In this document: positions 46,143 to 53,305 of the stretch, piece by piece
Layout of the letters: each line of letters begins with the position of its first letter
Numbering within the stretch: position 1 is the stretch's first letter
Notes under the pieces: generated by a model
Seen by the model: only the letters and a program-made list of their open reading frames with translations
Databases searched by the model: none
Told to the model about the DNA's origin: nothing
Translations under genes and position numbers: made by a program
Assembly: GCA_004017275.1 (NCBI GenBank)
Contig: SAKE01000029.1
Span: forward strand, 1 to 53,702
Source of the DNA: Mesorhizobium sp.
GTDB lineage: Bacteria > Pseudomonadota > Alphaproteobacteria > Rhizobiales > Rhizobiaceae
DNA length: 53,702 nt
Reading direction: 5' to 3'

Positions 46143-46189
46143 GGAACCAAGTAGGGTGAGCGGCGGCCGATTCTCAGGCCGTGGCCTTG

Positions 46190-46450
46190 AGCTCTGGTGC
46201 ACGGATAGGCCCAACGGGTCGTTCCGGTGGCGCCACCGAAACCACTAGGCGGGAGTGGCCTGTCCTGCCGACGTCGCAAGCTTGCGAGCGTTCCGCCGCG
46301 GCCGCAGCCCGTAGCGCCGGGCAACCTCCGAGATCACCGCGTCGGCTCCAGGGTCTCGGAATGACTCCGTGCCTTGTCGTCCATCGACCAATGCCGCCGA
46401 CCAACAGCGCCGTTGATCACCCTCGAAAACGCCGAGGCTGCCGCTCAGGG
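46190..46450 (-). pseudogene. IS66-family TnpA remnant
   Basis: The minus strand reads DAVISEVARRYGLRP, then KLATSAGQATPA and, after a frame change, VSVAPPERPVGPIRAPELKA. This is the small helix-turn-helix protein encoded first in IS66 elements. Frame breaks and loss of the rest show it is a scrap. It separates the hydrolase from the nifA remnant. Confidence 0.65.
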
Positions 46451-46557
46451 TCAATCGTAAGTTCAAGTTCAGACACAAGCCGATCTCCGATCCACCTCAG
46501 AATCGGCAGGCCCACAGATCGCGGGTCCTCCTGGAAGGACACAGCGCTTACCCTTGA

Positions 46558-46965
46558 AATATGGAGAACCATGGCTTTGCGCCGTCGGCAGTTGAGCTGA
46601 TCTCGCAATGCTATTTCCCCGGCAACGTCCGAGCCGGAGAACTGCGTGCTTGGCGTTCTCCTCTGGAAGGAACCAATCTTTCGGAACGTGGCAATGTCAT
46701 CGACGAGCTCTCACGGGCCAGCACGATGCCGGTTCGGCGCATCGGCGCCCCCTGAACACGAGATAGCCACTTGCGATTCTAACGATACGGCCGGACGGGG
46801 GCTGAGACCGCGGCGGACGGAGCGTGACGGCTGATCGACACAATGGAGAAGGCCGGCTGGGTTCAGGCTAATGCGGCTCGAATTCTCGGCCTCAAGCTGC
46901 GACAAGTCGGCTAGGCGATACGCCGGCATAGTATCGAGGTGAAGGAAATTCTAAGAGCCTGATGA
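46558..46965 (+). pseudogene. C-terminal remnant of a first nifA copy
   Basis: The remnant reads MENHGFAPSAVELISQCYFPGNVR, then after a frame change GENCV, and finally LIDTMEKAGWVQANAARILG and LKLRQVG-stop-AIRRHSIEVKEI. These align with FAPEAIEVLMNCEFPGNIRELENCV and AAMEKCGWVQAKAARLLGL of the intact NifA encoded at 51893-52951. The AAA+ core is missing, and the last helix is interrupted by TAG. Its place between fixX and nifB is the standard nifA position. No activator can be made from it. Confidence 0.88.
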
Positions 46966-47066
46966 GCCAATCGTCAGGCCAGTGGTCTTGCGCGCCCTGT
47001 GCGCGACAAGGAGTGCTTCGTGCTTCTGAACGGATTTGGACTTGCACTGTCGCAAGCAGGACAAAA

Positions 47067-47090
47067 TTGTGTCGCGCCGGCCTGACACAA
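47067..47090. promoter_or_regulatory. Inverted repeat upstream of nifB (NifA-site-like)
   Basis: TTGTGTC at 47067-47073 and GACACAA at 47084-47090 form a perfect 7-bp inverted repeat around ten bases. In NifA terms it is TGT-N12-ACA, two bases longer than the consensus. It is centred 82 bases upstream of the predicted nifB RNA start. Confidence 0.5.
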
Positions 47091-47134
47091 TGCGATATCG
47101 ACCCGAATAGTGAACTGAAGCCGCTTTTTTCAGT

Positions 47135-47150
47135 TGGTATGGCTCTTGCA
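47135..47150 (+). promoter_or_regulatory. sigma54 promoter of nifB
   Basis: The plus strand reads TGGTAT-GGCTC-TTGCA, with correct spacing. RNA would start near 47161, 27 bases before the nifB ATG at 47188. Confidence 0.75.
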
Positions 47151-47187
47151 CCTTGAACCGCGACGTTACCAGCAACGGAGCCGTTTG

Positions 47188-48669
47188 ATGTCCTCACCGA
47201 CAGTTTCGATTGAGGGGCCGACTAGCACGACATCCGAGGGTTTTCTGGCAGCCGCGAAATCCGGTGGCTGCGCATCGTCCTCCTACGGCTCGTCGCCGAC
47301 CAGCCCGGGCGAAGGGGATCCGGCTATTTGGGAAAGGATCAAGGATCACCCCTGCTTTTCGGAGGAAGCGCATCATTATTTCGCGCGTATGCATGTGGCG
47401 GTCGCGCCGGCTTGCAATGTCCAGTGCAACTATTGCAATCGCAAATACGATTGCGCCAACGAGAGCCGGCCTGGTGTTGTGTCTGAGAAGTTGACGCCCG
47501 ACCAAGCGCTACGCAAGGTCATCGCCGTTGCCAACAAAGTTCCGCAGCTTTCGGTTCTTGGCATCGCTGGGCCGGGGGATGCCTGTTACGATTGGGAGAA
47601 AACGAAGGCAACGCTCGACCGCGTCATCAGGGAAATCCCCGACATAAAGCTGTGCGTCTCCACTAATGGGCTCGTGCTGCCGGACCATGTCGCCGAGCTT
47701 GCCGAAATGAATGTTGATCACGTGACGGTCACCATCAACATGGTCGACCCGGAAGTCGGCGCGAAGATCTATCCATGGATCTTTTATGAAAATCGCCGCT
47801 ACTTCGGCATCGAAGCCGCTCGAATCTTGCACGCGCGGCAGATGCTGGGCCTGGAGATGCTGAGCGCGCGCGGCATCCTCACCAAAATCAACTCGGTGAT
47901 GATTCCTGGAGTGAACGACCAGCACCTGTTTGAGGTGAACAAAATGGTCAGGGAGCGGGGCGCGTTTCTGCACAACGTGATGCCTCTGATTTCGGACCCG
48001 GCGCACGGTACCCACTACGGACTCATCGGGCAGCGCGGCCCAACGGCAATGGAGATGATGGCTCTTCAGGATCGACTTGAAGGTGGCGCCAAGTTGATGC
48101 GCCACTGCCGGCAGTGCCGGGCAGATGCTGTCGGCCTGCTCGGTGAAGATCGTGGCCAGGAATTCACGCTGGACGGGATTCCCGACGATGTCGCCTACGA
48201 TGCTGGCAAGCGTCAGGCCTATCGGCAGGTGGTCGCACACGAGCGCCGTGATCATGAGGCGGCGAGGAGCGAGGCCATCGGTATGGTCAAGGCAACAGAC
48301 TCCGAAAAGTCGCTTCTGGTTGCGGTGGCCACTAAGGGAGGTGGACGGGTCAACGAACACTTCGGCCACGCGAAGGAATTCCAGGTTTATGAAGTCTCGC
48401 CTAGAGGGATCAGCTTGGTCGGGCATCGGAAGGTCGAGCGGTATTGCCTCGGAGGCGGGGGCGAAGACGCCATCCTCGAGGGCGTCATCGCAGCGCTCGA
48501 AGGCATACACATAGTGCTATGCGCCAAGATCGGAAATCGCCCGAAGGAACAACTCTCGCGAGCTGGACTGCGCGTAACCGACGCCTATGGCCATGACTAC
48601 ATCGAGACCGCAGTCAGCGCACTTTACGCGGCAGAGTTTGGGATCAGACCACTAGCGGCGACGGCCTGA
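47188..48669 (+). CDS. nifB: NifB, FeMo-cofactor core synthase
   Basis: NifB is a radical-SAM enzyme that fuses two [4Fe-4S] clusters with carbide and sulfide insertion to make NifB-co. The 493-residue protein has the CxxxCxxC motif in APACNVQCNYCNRKYDC near residue 80, the GIAGPGDACYDWEKT stretch near 135, and a C-terminal NifX-like domain (VAVATKGGGRVNEHFGHAKEF) from about residue 370. The promoter at 47135 supports the start MSSPTVS rather than the ATG at 47134. It leads the nifB-fdxN-nifZ-fixU group. Confidence 0.96.
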   Translation: MSSPTVSIEGPTSTTSEGFLAAAKSGGCASSSYGSSPTSPGEGDPAIWERIKDHPCFSEEAHHYFARMHVAVAPACNVQCNYCNRKYDCANESRPGVVSEKLTPDQALRKVIAVANKVPQLSVLGIAGPGDACYDWEKTKATLDRVIREIPDIKLCVSTNGLVLPDHVAELAEMNVDHVTVTINMVDPEVGAKIYPWIFYENRRYFGIEAARILHARQMLGLEMLSARGILTKINSVMIPGVNDQHLFEVNKMVRERGAFLHNVMPLISDPAHGTHYGLIGQRGPTAMEMMALQDRLEGGAKLMRHCRQCRADAVGLLGEDRGQEFTLDGIPDDVAYDAGKRQAYRQVVAHERRDHEAARSEAIGMVKATDSEKSLLVAVATKGGGRVNEHFGHAKEFQVYEVSPRGISLVGHRKVERYCLGGGGEDAILEGVIAALEGIHIVLCAKIGNRPKEQLSRAGLRVTDAYGHDYIETAVSALYAAEFGIRPLAATA

Positions 48670-48698
48670 GCCGTCTCGTCCGATAACCAGGAGTTAGA

Positions 48699-48893
48699 AT
48701 GGCTTTAAAGATCATCGCATCCCAATGTACCCAATGCGGGGCCTGCGAGTTCGAATGTCCTTCGGAAGCGATCAAGTTCAAGGGCGACGCCTATGTGATC
48801 GATCCAAACAAGTGCACCGAATGCAAGGAGGCCTTCGATACGCAGCAATGCGTGTCGGTCTGTCCGGTACCGAAAACCTGCGTTCCCGCTTGA
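48699..48893 (+). CDS. fdxN: FdxN, 2[4Fe-4S] ferredoxin
   Basis: The 64-residue bacterial-type ferredoxin probably donates electrons in NifB-dependent cofactor synthesis or to nitrogenase. Cluster motifs are CTQCGACEFECP and CTECKEAFDTQQCVSVCP, the second with the extended spacing typical of FdxN. It follows nifB by 29 bases and has an AGGAGT ribosome site. Confidence 0.95.
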   Translation: MALKIIASQCTQCGACEFECPSEAIKFKGDAYVIDPNKCTECKEAFDTQQCVSVCPVPKTCVPA

Positions 48894-48969
48894 TTCCTAC
48901 CGAAACGGTCGGGTTCGCCGCACGACGACGCCTGCAACCCGCGACCACAACAAAAGCCTCGAGAAAGGA

Positions 48970-49299
48970 ATGGACAGCATGTGGTCCAGACGCGAACAGG
49001 AGGTCGAAATCGGCAGACCGCCACGGTTCATGCAGGGTGAGCGGGTCCGTGCGATACGCCACATAAAAAACGACGGCACCTATCCCGGCAAGGAGATCGG
49101 CGAAAACCTCGTGCGGAAGGGCGACGAAGGCTACGTGCGCGACATTGGAACCTTTCTCCAGCAATTCTTCATCTATGCGGTCGAATGGATCGATCGTGGC
49201 ACGGTCGTCGGCATGCGAGCGCGCGAACTCATTAGCCTCGACAAAGTCGAGGTTCCCTGCGGAGCTGAAGGCATTTCCAACGGGGGAACAGCCGGATGA
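48970..49299 (+). CDS. nifZ: NifZ
   Basis: NifZ assists P-cluster formation in the MoFe protein. The 109-residue protein has the family core FMQGERVRAIRHIKNDGTYPG, then GDEGYVRDIGTFLQQFFIYAV with VVGMRARELI. The start MDSMWSRREQ at 48970 follows a GAAAGGA ribosome site; the ATG three codons later is possible. Its stop overlaps the fixU start by 4 bases. nifZ is reported to be needed for full symbiotic effectiveness in M. loti. Confidence 0.93.
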   Translation: MDSMWSRREQEVEIGRPPRFMQGERVRAIRHIKNDGTYPGKEIGENLVRKGDEGYVRDIGTFLQQFFIYAVEWIDRGTVVGMRARELISLDKVEVPCGAEGISNGGTAG

Positions 49300-49508
49300 A
49301 AGTAATGATTCGCAGGACCGCTACTGGCTTGTCGGCTTATGTCCCCAAGAAGGATCTCGAAGAGCCGATCACCGAGATTGAGAACGCTGACTTATGGGGC
49401 GGGACCGTGACGCTCAGGAACGGTTGGCGGCTCATGCTGCCCGACCTTCCGCGCGACACGCGTTTGCCGATCACCGTCGAGGCGATGAAGATTTCCGACG
49501 GGGCCTGA
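49296..49508 (+). CDS. fixU: FixU/NifT
   Basis: The 70-residue NifT/FixU family protein starts MKVMIRRTATGLSAYVPKKD and has the typical LWGGTVTLRNGWRLMLP. Its role is not known at the biochemical level. It overlaps nifZ by 4 bases (ATGA), so its translation is coupled. It was reported, with nifZ, as required for a fully effective symbiosis in M. loti R7A. Confidence 0.93.
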   Translation: MKVMIRRTATGLSAYVPKKDLEEPITEIENADLWGGTVTLRNGWRLMLPDLPRDTRLPITVEAMKISDGA

Positions 49509-49542
49509 TGCCGGTGGGTTCAGTGGCGGAGAGGAAACGCGT

Positions 49543-50436
49543 ATGAACACGATGCTGAGCTGGGACCATCTCGTCGTCGTCCGGGGCAGTTTTGCCAAAA
49601 AACTGATTGACCTGCTGAACGGCGCTCTCAAGGCCGATCGAGTGATCCCCTATCTCGGTCCTGGTCTTCTGCAGCTTAACCCACCGGAATCACCTGTACC
49701 TTGCACCCCTGAAGATGTCGCCGCGGCCCTCAACAAGCGGGCGCCTGCCCCTTCCAGGATTCGCACCAATATGTGGTCGGTCGCGCAGTTTATCGAGCAG
49801 CGCCGACATCGTCGGACTCTCCAAGCGTGGATGGCGGAGATATTCGCAGCCCCCGCCGAGCCGACCGTTCTTCACGCCTGGCTCGCAACCCTTCAACTGT
49901 CTGTCATCATCGACAGCTGGTACGATGGCGCCATGCGAGCAGCCCTTGCAGAGGCCGGCCAAACAGACGTTGTCGAGATACAAGGAACGACGCGCGCGAC
50001 CGGAATCGGTAACATCTGGACGAGAACTTACGATTTGTCAGGAACAGAACTCGAGGCCGAACAAGTGGCTAGGACGGTGCTCTATGCGCCGCACGGCAGC
50101 GTCAGGCCGGCGGCAAACTTCCTCGTGGCTGATTCCGATTACGTCGAAGTCCTAACCGAAATTGATATCCAGACGCCGATCCCGGACGCGGTGAAGCAAC
50201 GGCGCGTCAACCGGGGTTTTTTCTTCGTGGGCTGCCGCTTCAACGATCAGATGCTGCGCACATATGCCAGACAGCTGATGAAGCGCTCCACTGGCCCACA
50301 TTTTGCGGTGATCGATTCGGCTACGCTGACCAGAAACGAACGTCGTTTCCTTGCCGAAGGCGCAATCACGGTCATCGACATGCCGATCCGCAACGCCGCG
50401 GCTCGCCTCGTCGGGGTCGATGCTAGCCAGGATTAA
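49543..50436 (+). CDS. SIR2-like domain protein downstream of fixU
   Basis: The 297-residue protein resembles the SIR2-like (SIR2_2) NAD-binding group: an early VIPYLGPGLLQL loop near residue 35 where sirtuins have GAGxS, SVIIDSWYDGAMRAAL near 120, and GFFFVGCRFNDQMLRTYARQL near 225, similar to the region that in SIR2 effectors follows the NAD pocket. The zinc cysteines of true sirtuins are absent. It starts 34 bases after fixU behind a GGAGAGGA site, so it is the last gene of the nifB operon. Such genes are seen near nif genes elsewhere, but I know of no assigned function. Confidence 0.7.
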   Translation: MNTMLSWDHLVVVRGSFAKKLIDLLNGALKADRVIPYLGPGLLQLNPPESPVPCTPEDVAAALNKRAPAPSRIRTNMWSVAQFIEQRRHRRTLQAWMAEIFAAPAEPTVLHAWLATLQLSVIIDSWYDGAMRAALAEAGQTDVVEIQGTTRATGIGNIWTRTYDLSGTELEAEQVARTVLYAPHGSVRPAANFLVADSDYVEVLTEIDIQTPIPDAVKQRRVNRGFFFVGCRFNDQMLRTYARQLMKRSTGPHFAVIDSATLTRNERRFLAEGAITVIDMPIRNAAARLVGVDASQD

Positions 50437-50743
50437 TGGCCGGCGATTGCTGGTGAGTCGCTGCTTGCCTCCAAGGGCGAAAACTCAGTTGGGAATACAT
50501 TCGTGAGTAGTAATGCTAGTGGCAGCACAACGTAGGCTCTGAATTCGTTGGGCGATGTGAAAGGGTCCGCTGCTGCGGGACGTGAGCACGTTGCGGCGGC
50601 ATTACGCACATGATCTTGTGACCCCCGTGGCAAAAGAACTGAAGCGCCCGAGTCGCGACAACATATGCAGCGCTCAATGGCTTCGACAAAAATTCGGCAC
50701 AGTTTCGACAGTTCGCATGCACCTCCAGGGTCAACGAGGTTGA
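50437..50743. other. Spacer between the nifB operon and nodL
   Basis: The genes on either side converge here. No clear hairpin-plus-T terminator or small gene was seen. Confidence 0.4.
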
Positions 50744-51310
50744 TTATGCCTGTTTATGTGGGTCGGCCACGCGAGCAGGAATTCCCACTACCTTTGCCCC
50801 GGCGGGAACATCTCGTGTGACCACGCAGCCAGCGCCTACCACTGCATTATCACCAATCGTGACGCCAGGCAGAATGATTGCTCCACCGCCGATCCAGACA
50901 CGGCTGCCAATGTGAACAGGACGCCCGACCTGCAGGCCGGCCTGCCGCTGCTCGGCATCATGTGGATGATCGGCGGTATAAATCTGCACAGCAGGCCCAA
51001 TTGCCGTTCCTTGCCCGATTTTGACCTCTACCACGTCAAGAATAACGCAGTTGAAGTTGATGTAGGCATTGGCTCCAATGCGGATATTGAATCCGTAGTC
51101 GCAAAAAAAGGGCGGACGGATGACCGTTCCGCGCCCAACCTCTCCCAGCCGCTCGGACAAAAGCTCATGCCAATGCCCCGTGGTCTGCCCCAGCGTATCA
51201 TTGTACCGCTTGAGCCAAGCCCCGGTGGCCAACAGGTCAGCTTGGATCTCCGGATCCGCCGCATTGTAAAACTCGCCTGCGAGCATCTTTTCTTTTTGGC
51301 TACGCATCAT
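50744..51310 (-). CDS. nodL: NodL-type O-acetyltransferase
   Basis: The 188-residue protein is a left-handed beta-helix acetyltransferase of the NodL/LacA/Maa group. NodL O-acetylates the non-reducing end of lipochitin-oligosaccharide Nod factors. The N-terminal maltose-acetyltransferase-like stretch (MLAGEFYNAADPEIQADL) is followed by hexapeptide repeats from about residue 65, the catalytic His in TADHPHD near residue 113, and the end loop GAGCVVTRDVPAGAKVVGIPAR. A housekeeping sugar acetyltransferase cannot be excluded, but the symbiotic setting favours NodL. No convincing nod box was found upstream. Confidence 0.75.
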   Translation of the reverse strand: MMRSQKEKMLAGEFYNAADPEIQADLLATGAWLKRYNDTLGQTTGHWHELLSERLGEVGRGTVIRPPFFCDYGFNIRIGANAYINFNCVILDVVEVKIGQGTAIGPAVQIYTADHPHDAEQRQAGLQVGRPVHIGSRVWIGGGAIILPGVTIGDNAVVGAGCVVTRDVPAGAKVVGIPARVADPHKQA

Positions 51311-51892
51311 AGTCTCCCGTCAGGTCGTGTCCCGTACAGTGATGCAGGAACGCACATCAAACTGCCTCGGCAACTTTGTAACTCGGTCTTGCCGGGCGCG
51401 CGGTCGGTCACGAGCCGGGGCGACAGTTTCGTCTCGACCAACTTCCGCGAATTTGGATATCGCAGATCAACCGGTCGCAGGGGCCAATACCTGACGAGGT
51501 CGGCAACTGTCCAGCGGTCGAACTCACTTTCATGCCCATCTCAGATTGCGTGATATCGAGCGGTAAGCCATCAGCTAATGTATCGACCAGGTCCCGCCAG
51601 CGGAGATCTGCGCGTCGCCTCTACGCATGCTGGCGTGTCACCAATAATACATCGATTATTTCTGGATCCAGGCACGTCGAATTGATTTGCCTTGCGGTGT
51701 AGAGCGAAGTTACTAGCCATAGGATTACTCCTTTTTAGTTTGTCAGTCGCAGAGCCCCAGTATGACTACGTGGTAGAAAGCACACGGCCGGAATCTTGGC
51801 AGCGCTGTTCACACCCACTTCGTAAGCCTGGCCGATGGGCTCGCCAGAGCACCAATGCTTGACCTGCTCCAGCTCTTGCTCGGCGGGTTGTT
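51311..51892. other. Spacer between nodL and nifA
   Basis: About 580 bases on the nodL promoter side. A stretch near 51630-51675, read on the minus strand, has AAATAATCGAT, faintly like the core of a nod box, but the rest of the box does not match. No gene is supported. Confidence 0.4.
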
Positions 51893-52951
51893 TCAGAGAC
51901 GCTTGATCTCGATACCGCGTTTTCTCAGCACGTAGCCGATCTGGCGCGGGGTCAAACCGAGCAGGCGCGCCGCCTTTGCCTGCACCCAGCCACACTTTTC
52001 CATGGCAGCAATGACCGTATCGGCATCGGGCACCCTACCACGACTCGTGGCAGGGCCTATCGGCGCTTGCCCGTCGCCGACGGGCGGGGCGGCACAGGCG
52101 GCGGAAGGCTGGATCGTAGTCGACTTCTCTGACGTCGGCGGTCCGTTCTTCCACAGCGCCGCGGCCAAGCACTGATCCGCGTAACAGGCAAAGTCAGTTC
52201 TGAGGATTGATGGACCCGTCGCCAGAACTGCCGTCCGTTGAACGCAGTTTTCGAGCTCTCGGATGTTGCCTGGAAATTCGCAGTTCATTAGCACCTCAAT
52301 CGCTTCGGGAGCGAAGGTCAGCGTGTGATCATTCTCAGTATTGAAATTCTTGAGAAACTGAGCGGCCAAGAGCGGAATATCACCTCGCCTTTCGCGCAAT
52401 GCCGGCACGCGTAAAGTGACGACGTTGATGCGATAATAGAGGTCTTGCCGGAACTCCTTGCGTTGAACTGCCGTTTCCAAGTCCCTGTTCGTTGCGGCAA
52501 TCACGCGAACATCAACTTTAATGGTGTGGTTGCTGCCGACGCGCTCAAACTCCTGCTCCTGCAGGACACGCAGCAGCTTAGCCTGGAACGAACCTGATAT
52601 TTCGCCAATCTCGTCCAGAAACAATGTGCCTTTGTCGGCAGCCTCAAAGCGCCCCTTGCGCAAACTGCTCGCGTCGGTGAAGGCACCCTTCTCATGACCG
52701 AACAAGTCAGATTCCAGAAGCGTCTCGGTGAGCGCCGCGCAATTGACCTTGATGAAGGGCTGCTTGGCGCGAGGCGAGAGCTCGTGAATGGCTTTGGCAA
52801 CCAGCTCCTTACCGGTTCCGGATTCACCTCGCAACAGGACCGTAGTCTTCGCCTTGGCCACCTTGACAAGGTGCTCACGCAGCTTGCGCAGCGCCTGACT
52901 ATCGCCAAGCATCTCCTTGCTGATCTTTTTACGTTCCATTTGGCAGCCCAT
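51893..52951 (-). CDS. nifA: NifA, sigma54-dependent activator (GAF-less form)
   Basis: The 352-residue protein activates nif and fix promoters with RpoN. It consists of the AAA+ domain (Walker A GESGTGKE near residue 41; sigma54-contact loop reading GAFTDA instead of GAFTGA) and the C-terminal Fis-type helix-turn-helix (CGWVQAKAARLLGLTPRQIGYVLRKRG). The oxygen-linked cysteine set C-x11-C-x19-C-x4-C is complete. The N-terminal GAF domain is missing: an in-frame stop lies 19 codons upstream. NifA of R. leguminosarum bv. trifolii also lacks it. A GGAG precedes the chosen ATG; the ATG at 52939 is an alternative. By position it may correspond to nifA2 of M. loti R7A. Confidence 0.95.
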   Translation of the reverse strand: MGCQMERKKISKEMLGDSQALRKLREHLVKVAKAKTTVLLRGESGTGKELVAKAIHELSPRAKQPFIKVNCAALTETLLESDLFGHEKGAFTDASSLRKGRFEAADKGTLFLDEIGEISGSFQAKLLRVLQEQEFERVGSNHTIKVDVRVIAATNRDLETAVQRKEFRQDLYYRINVVTLRVPALRERRGDIPLLAAQFLKNFNTENDHTLTFAPEAIEVLMNCEFPGNIRELENCVQRTAVLATGPSILRTDFACYADQCLAAALWKNGPPTSEKSTTIQPSAACAAPPVGDGQAPIGPATSRGRVPDADTVIAAMEKCGWVQAKAARLLGLTPRQIGYVLRKRGIEIKRL

Positions 52952-53018
52952 CCCACTCCGCCACCCGCCGGTAGAACTGCACTGGACGGTGAGCTGTGTT
53001 GTATTTCGTCATCATCAT
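52929..53018 (-). CDS. Possible 29-codon leader ORF overlapping the nifA start
   Basis: The frame starts MMMTKYNTAHRPVQFYRR behind AAAGGTGAG and ends in TAA just inside nifA, 8 bases past the second in-frame nifA ATG. Such overlap would couple nifA translation to it. I know of no homologue, so it may be chance. Confidence 0.4.
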   Translation of the reverse strand: MMMTKYNTAHRPVQFYRRVAEWDGLPNGT

Positions 53019-53255
53019 TCTCGATCTCACCTTTGTTGCTTCGAAATTTTCGGCGCGCGGACGCCCTCGGCAAATGGCAATGGCGCCTGAGCATCGTTGC
53101 CTTTCACCAGGACGAGCGTCTTCCTCCGCGCGGGCGCTCGCAATATGCGGTTTGCGCAGGCCTTTACTCGACCGGTCGCTGTTCTGTCCGGCTTCTGCCG
53201 CACCGCAGCCTGCAAACTCATCCTTGACAAGAAAGGAGGGGAGTCAACCGAGCTC

Positions 53256-53275
53256 TCCTTGCATTTATGCAAGGA
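53256..53275. promoter_or_regulatory. Operator-like inverted repeat upstream of nifA (1)
   Basis: TCCTTGCATTTATGCAAGGA consists of 9-base arms around TT, 305-324 bases upstream of the nifA ATG. It is even-centred, as for dimeric regulators such as LacI/GalR proteins. Confidence 0.6.
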
Positions 53276-53285
53276 AAATTGTCAG

Positions 53286-53305
53286 TTTGATAGAATTCTA
53301 TCAAA
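53286..53305. promoter_or_regulatory. Operator-like perfect palindrome upstream of nifA (2)
   Basis: TTTGATAGAATTCTATCAAA is a perfect 20-base palindrome with no spacer, ten bases beyond the first inverted repeat. In M. loti R7A nifA2 is activated by FixV, a LacI/GalR-family protein, which makes this a candidate site. No fixV gene is inside the window. Confidence 0.6.

Noticed and set aside
47509..48510. 333-codon minus-strand frame opposite nifB
   Set aside because: Mirror frame of a highly conserved gene, with no motif of its own.
51630..51680. Nod-box-like sequence upstream of nodL (AAATAATCGAT on the minus strand)
   Set aside because: Only about a dozen bases resemble the box core; the ATCCA-rich 5' half and the 3' ACCAATC are not matched, and it is over 300 bases from nodL.
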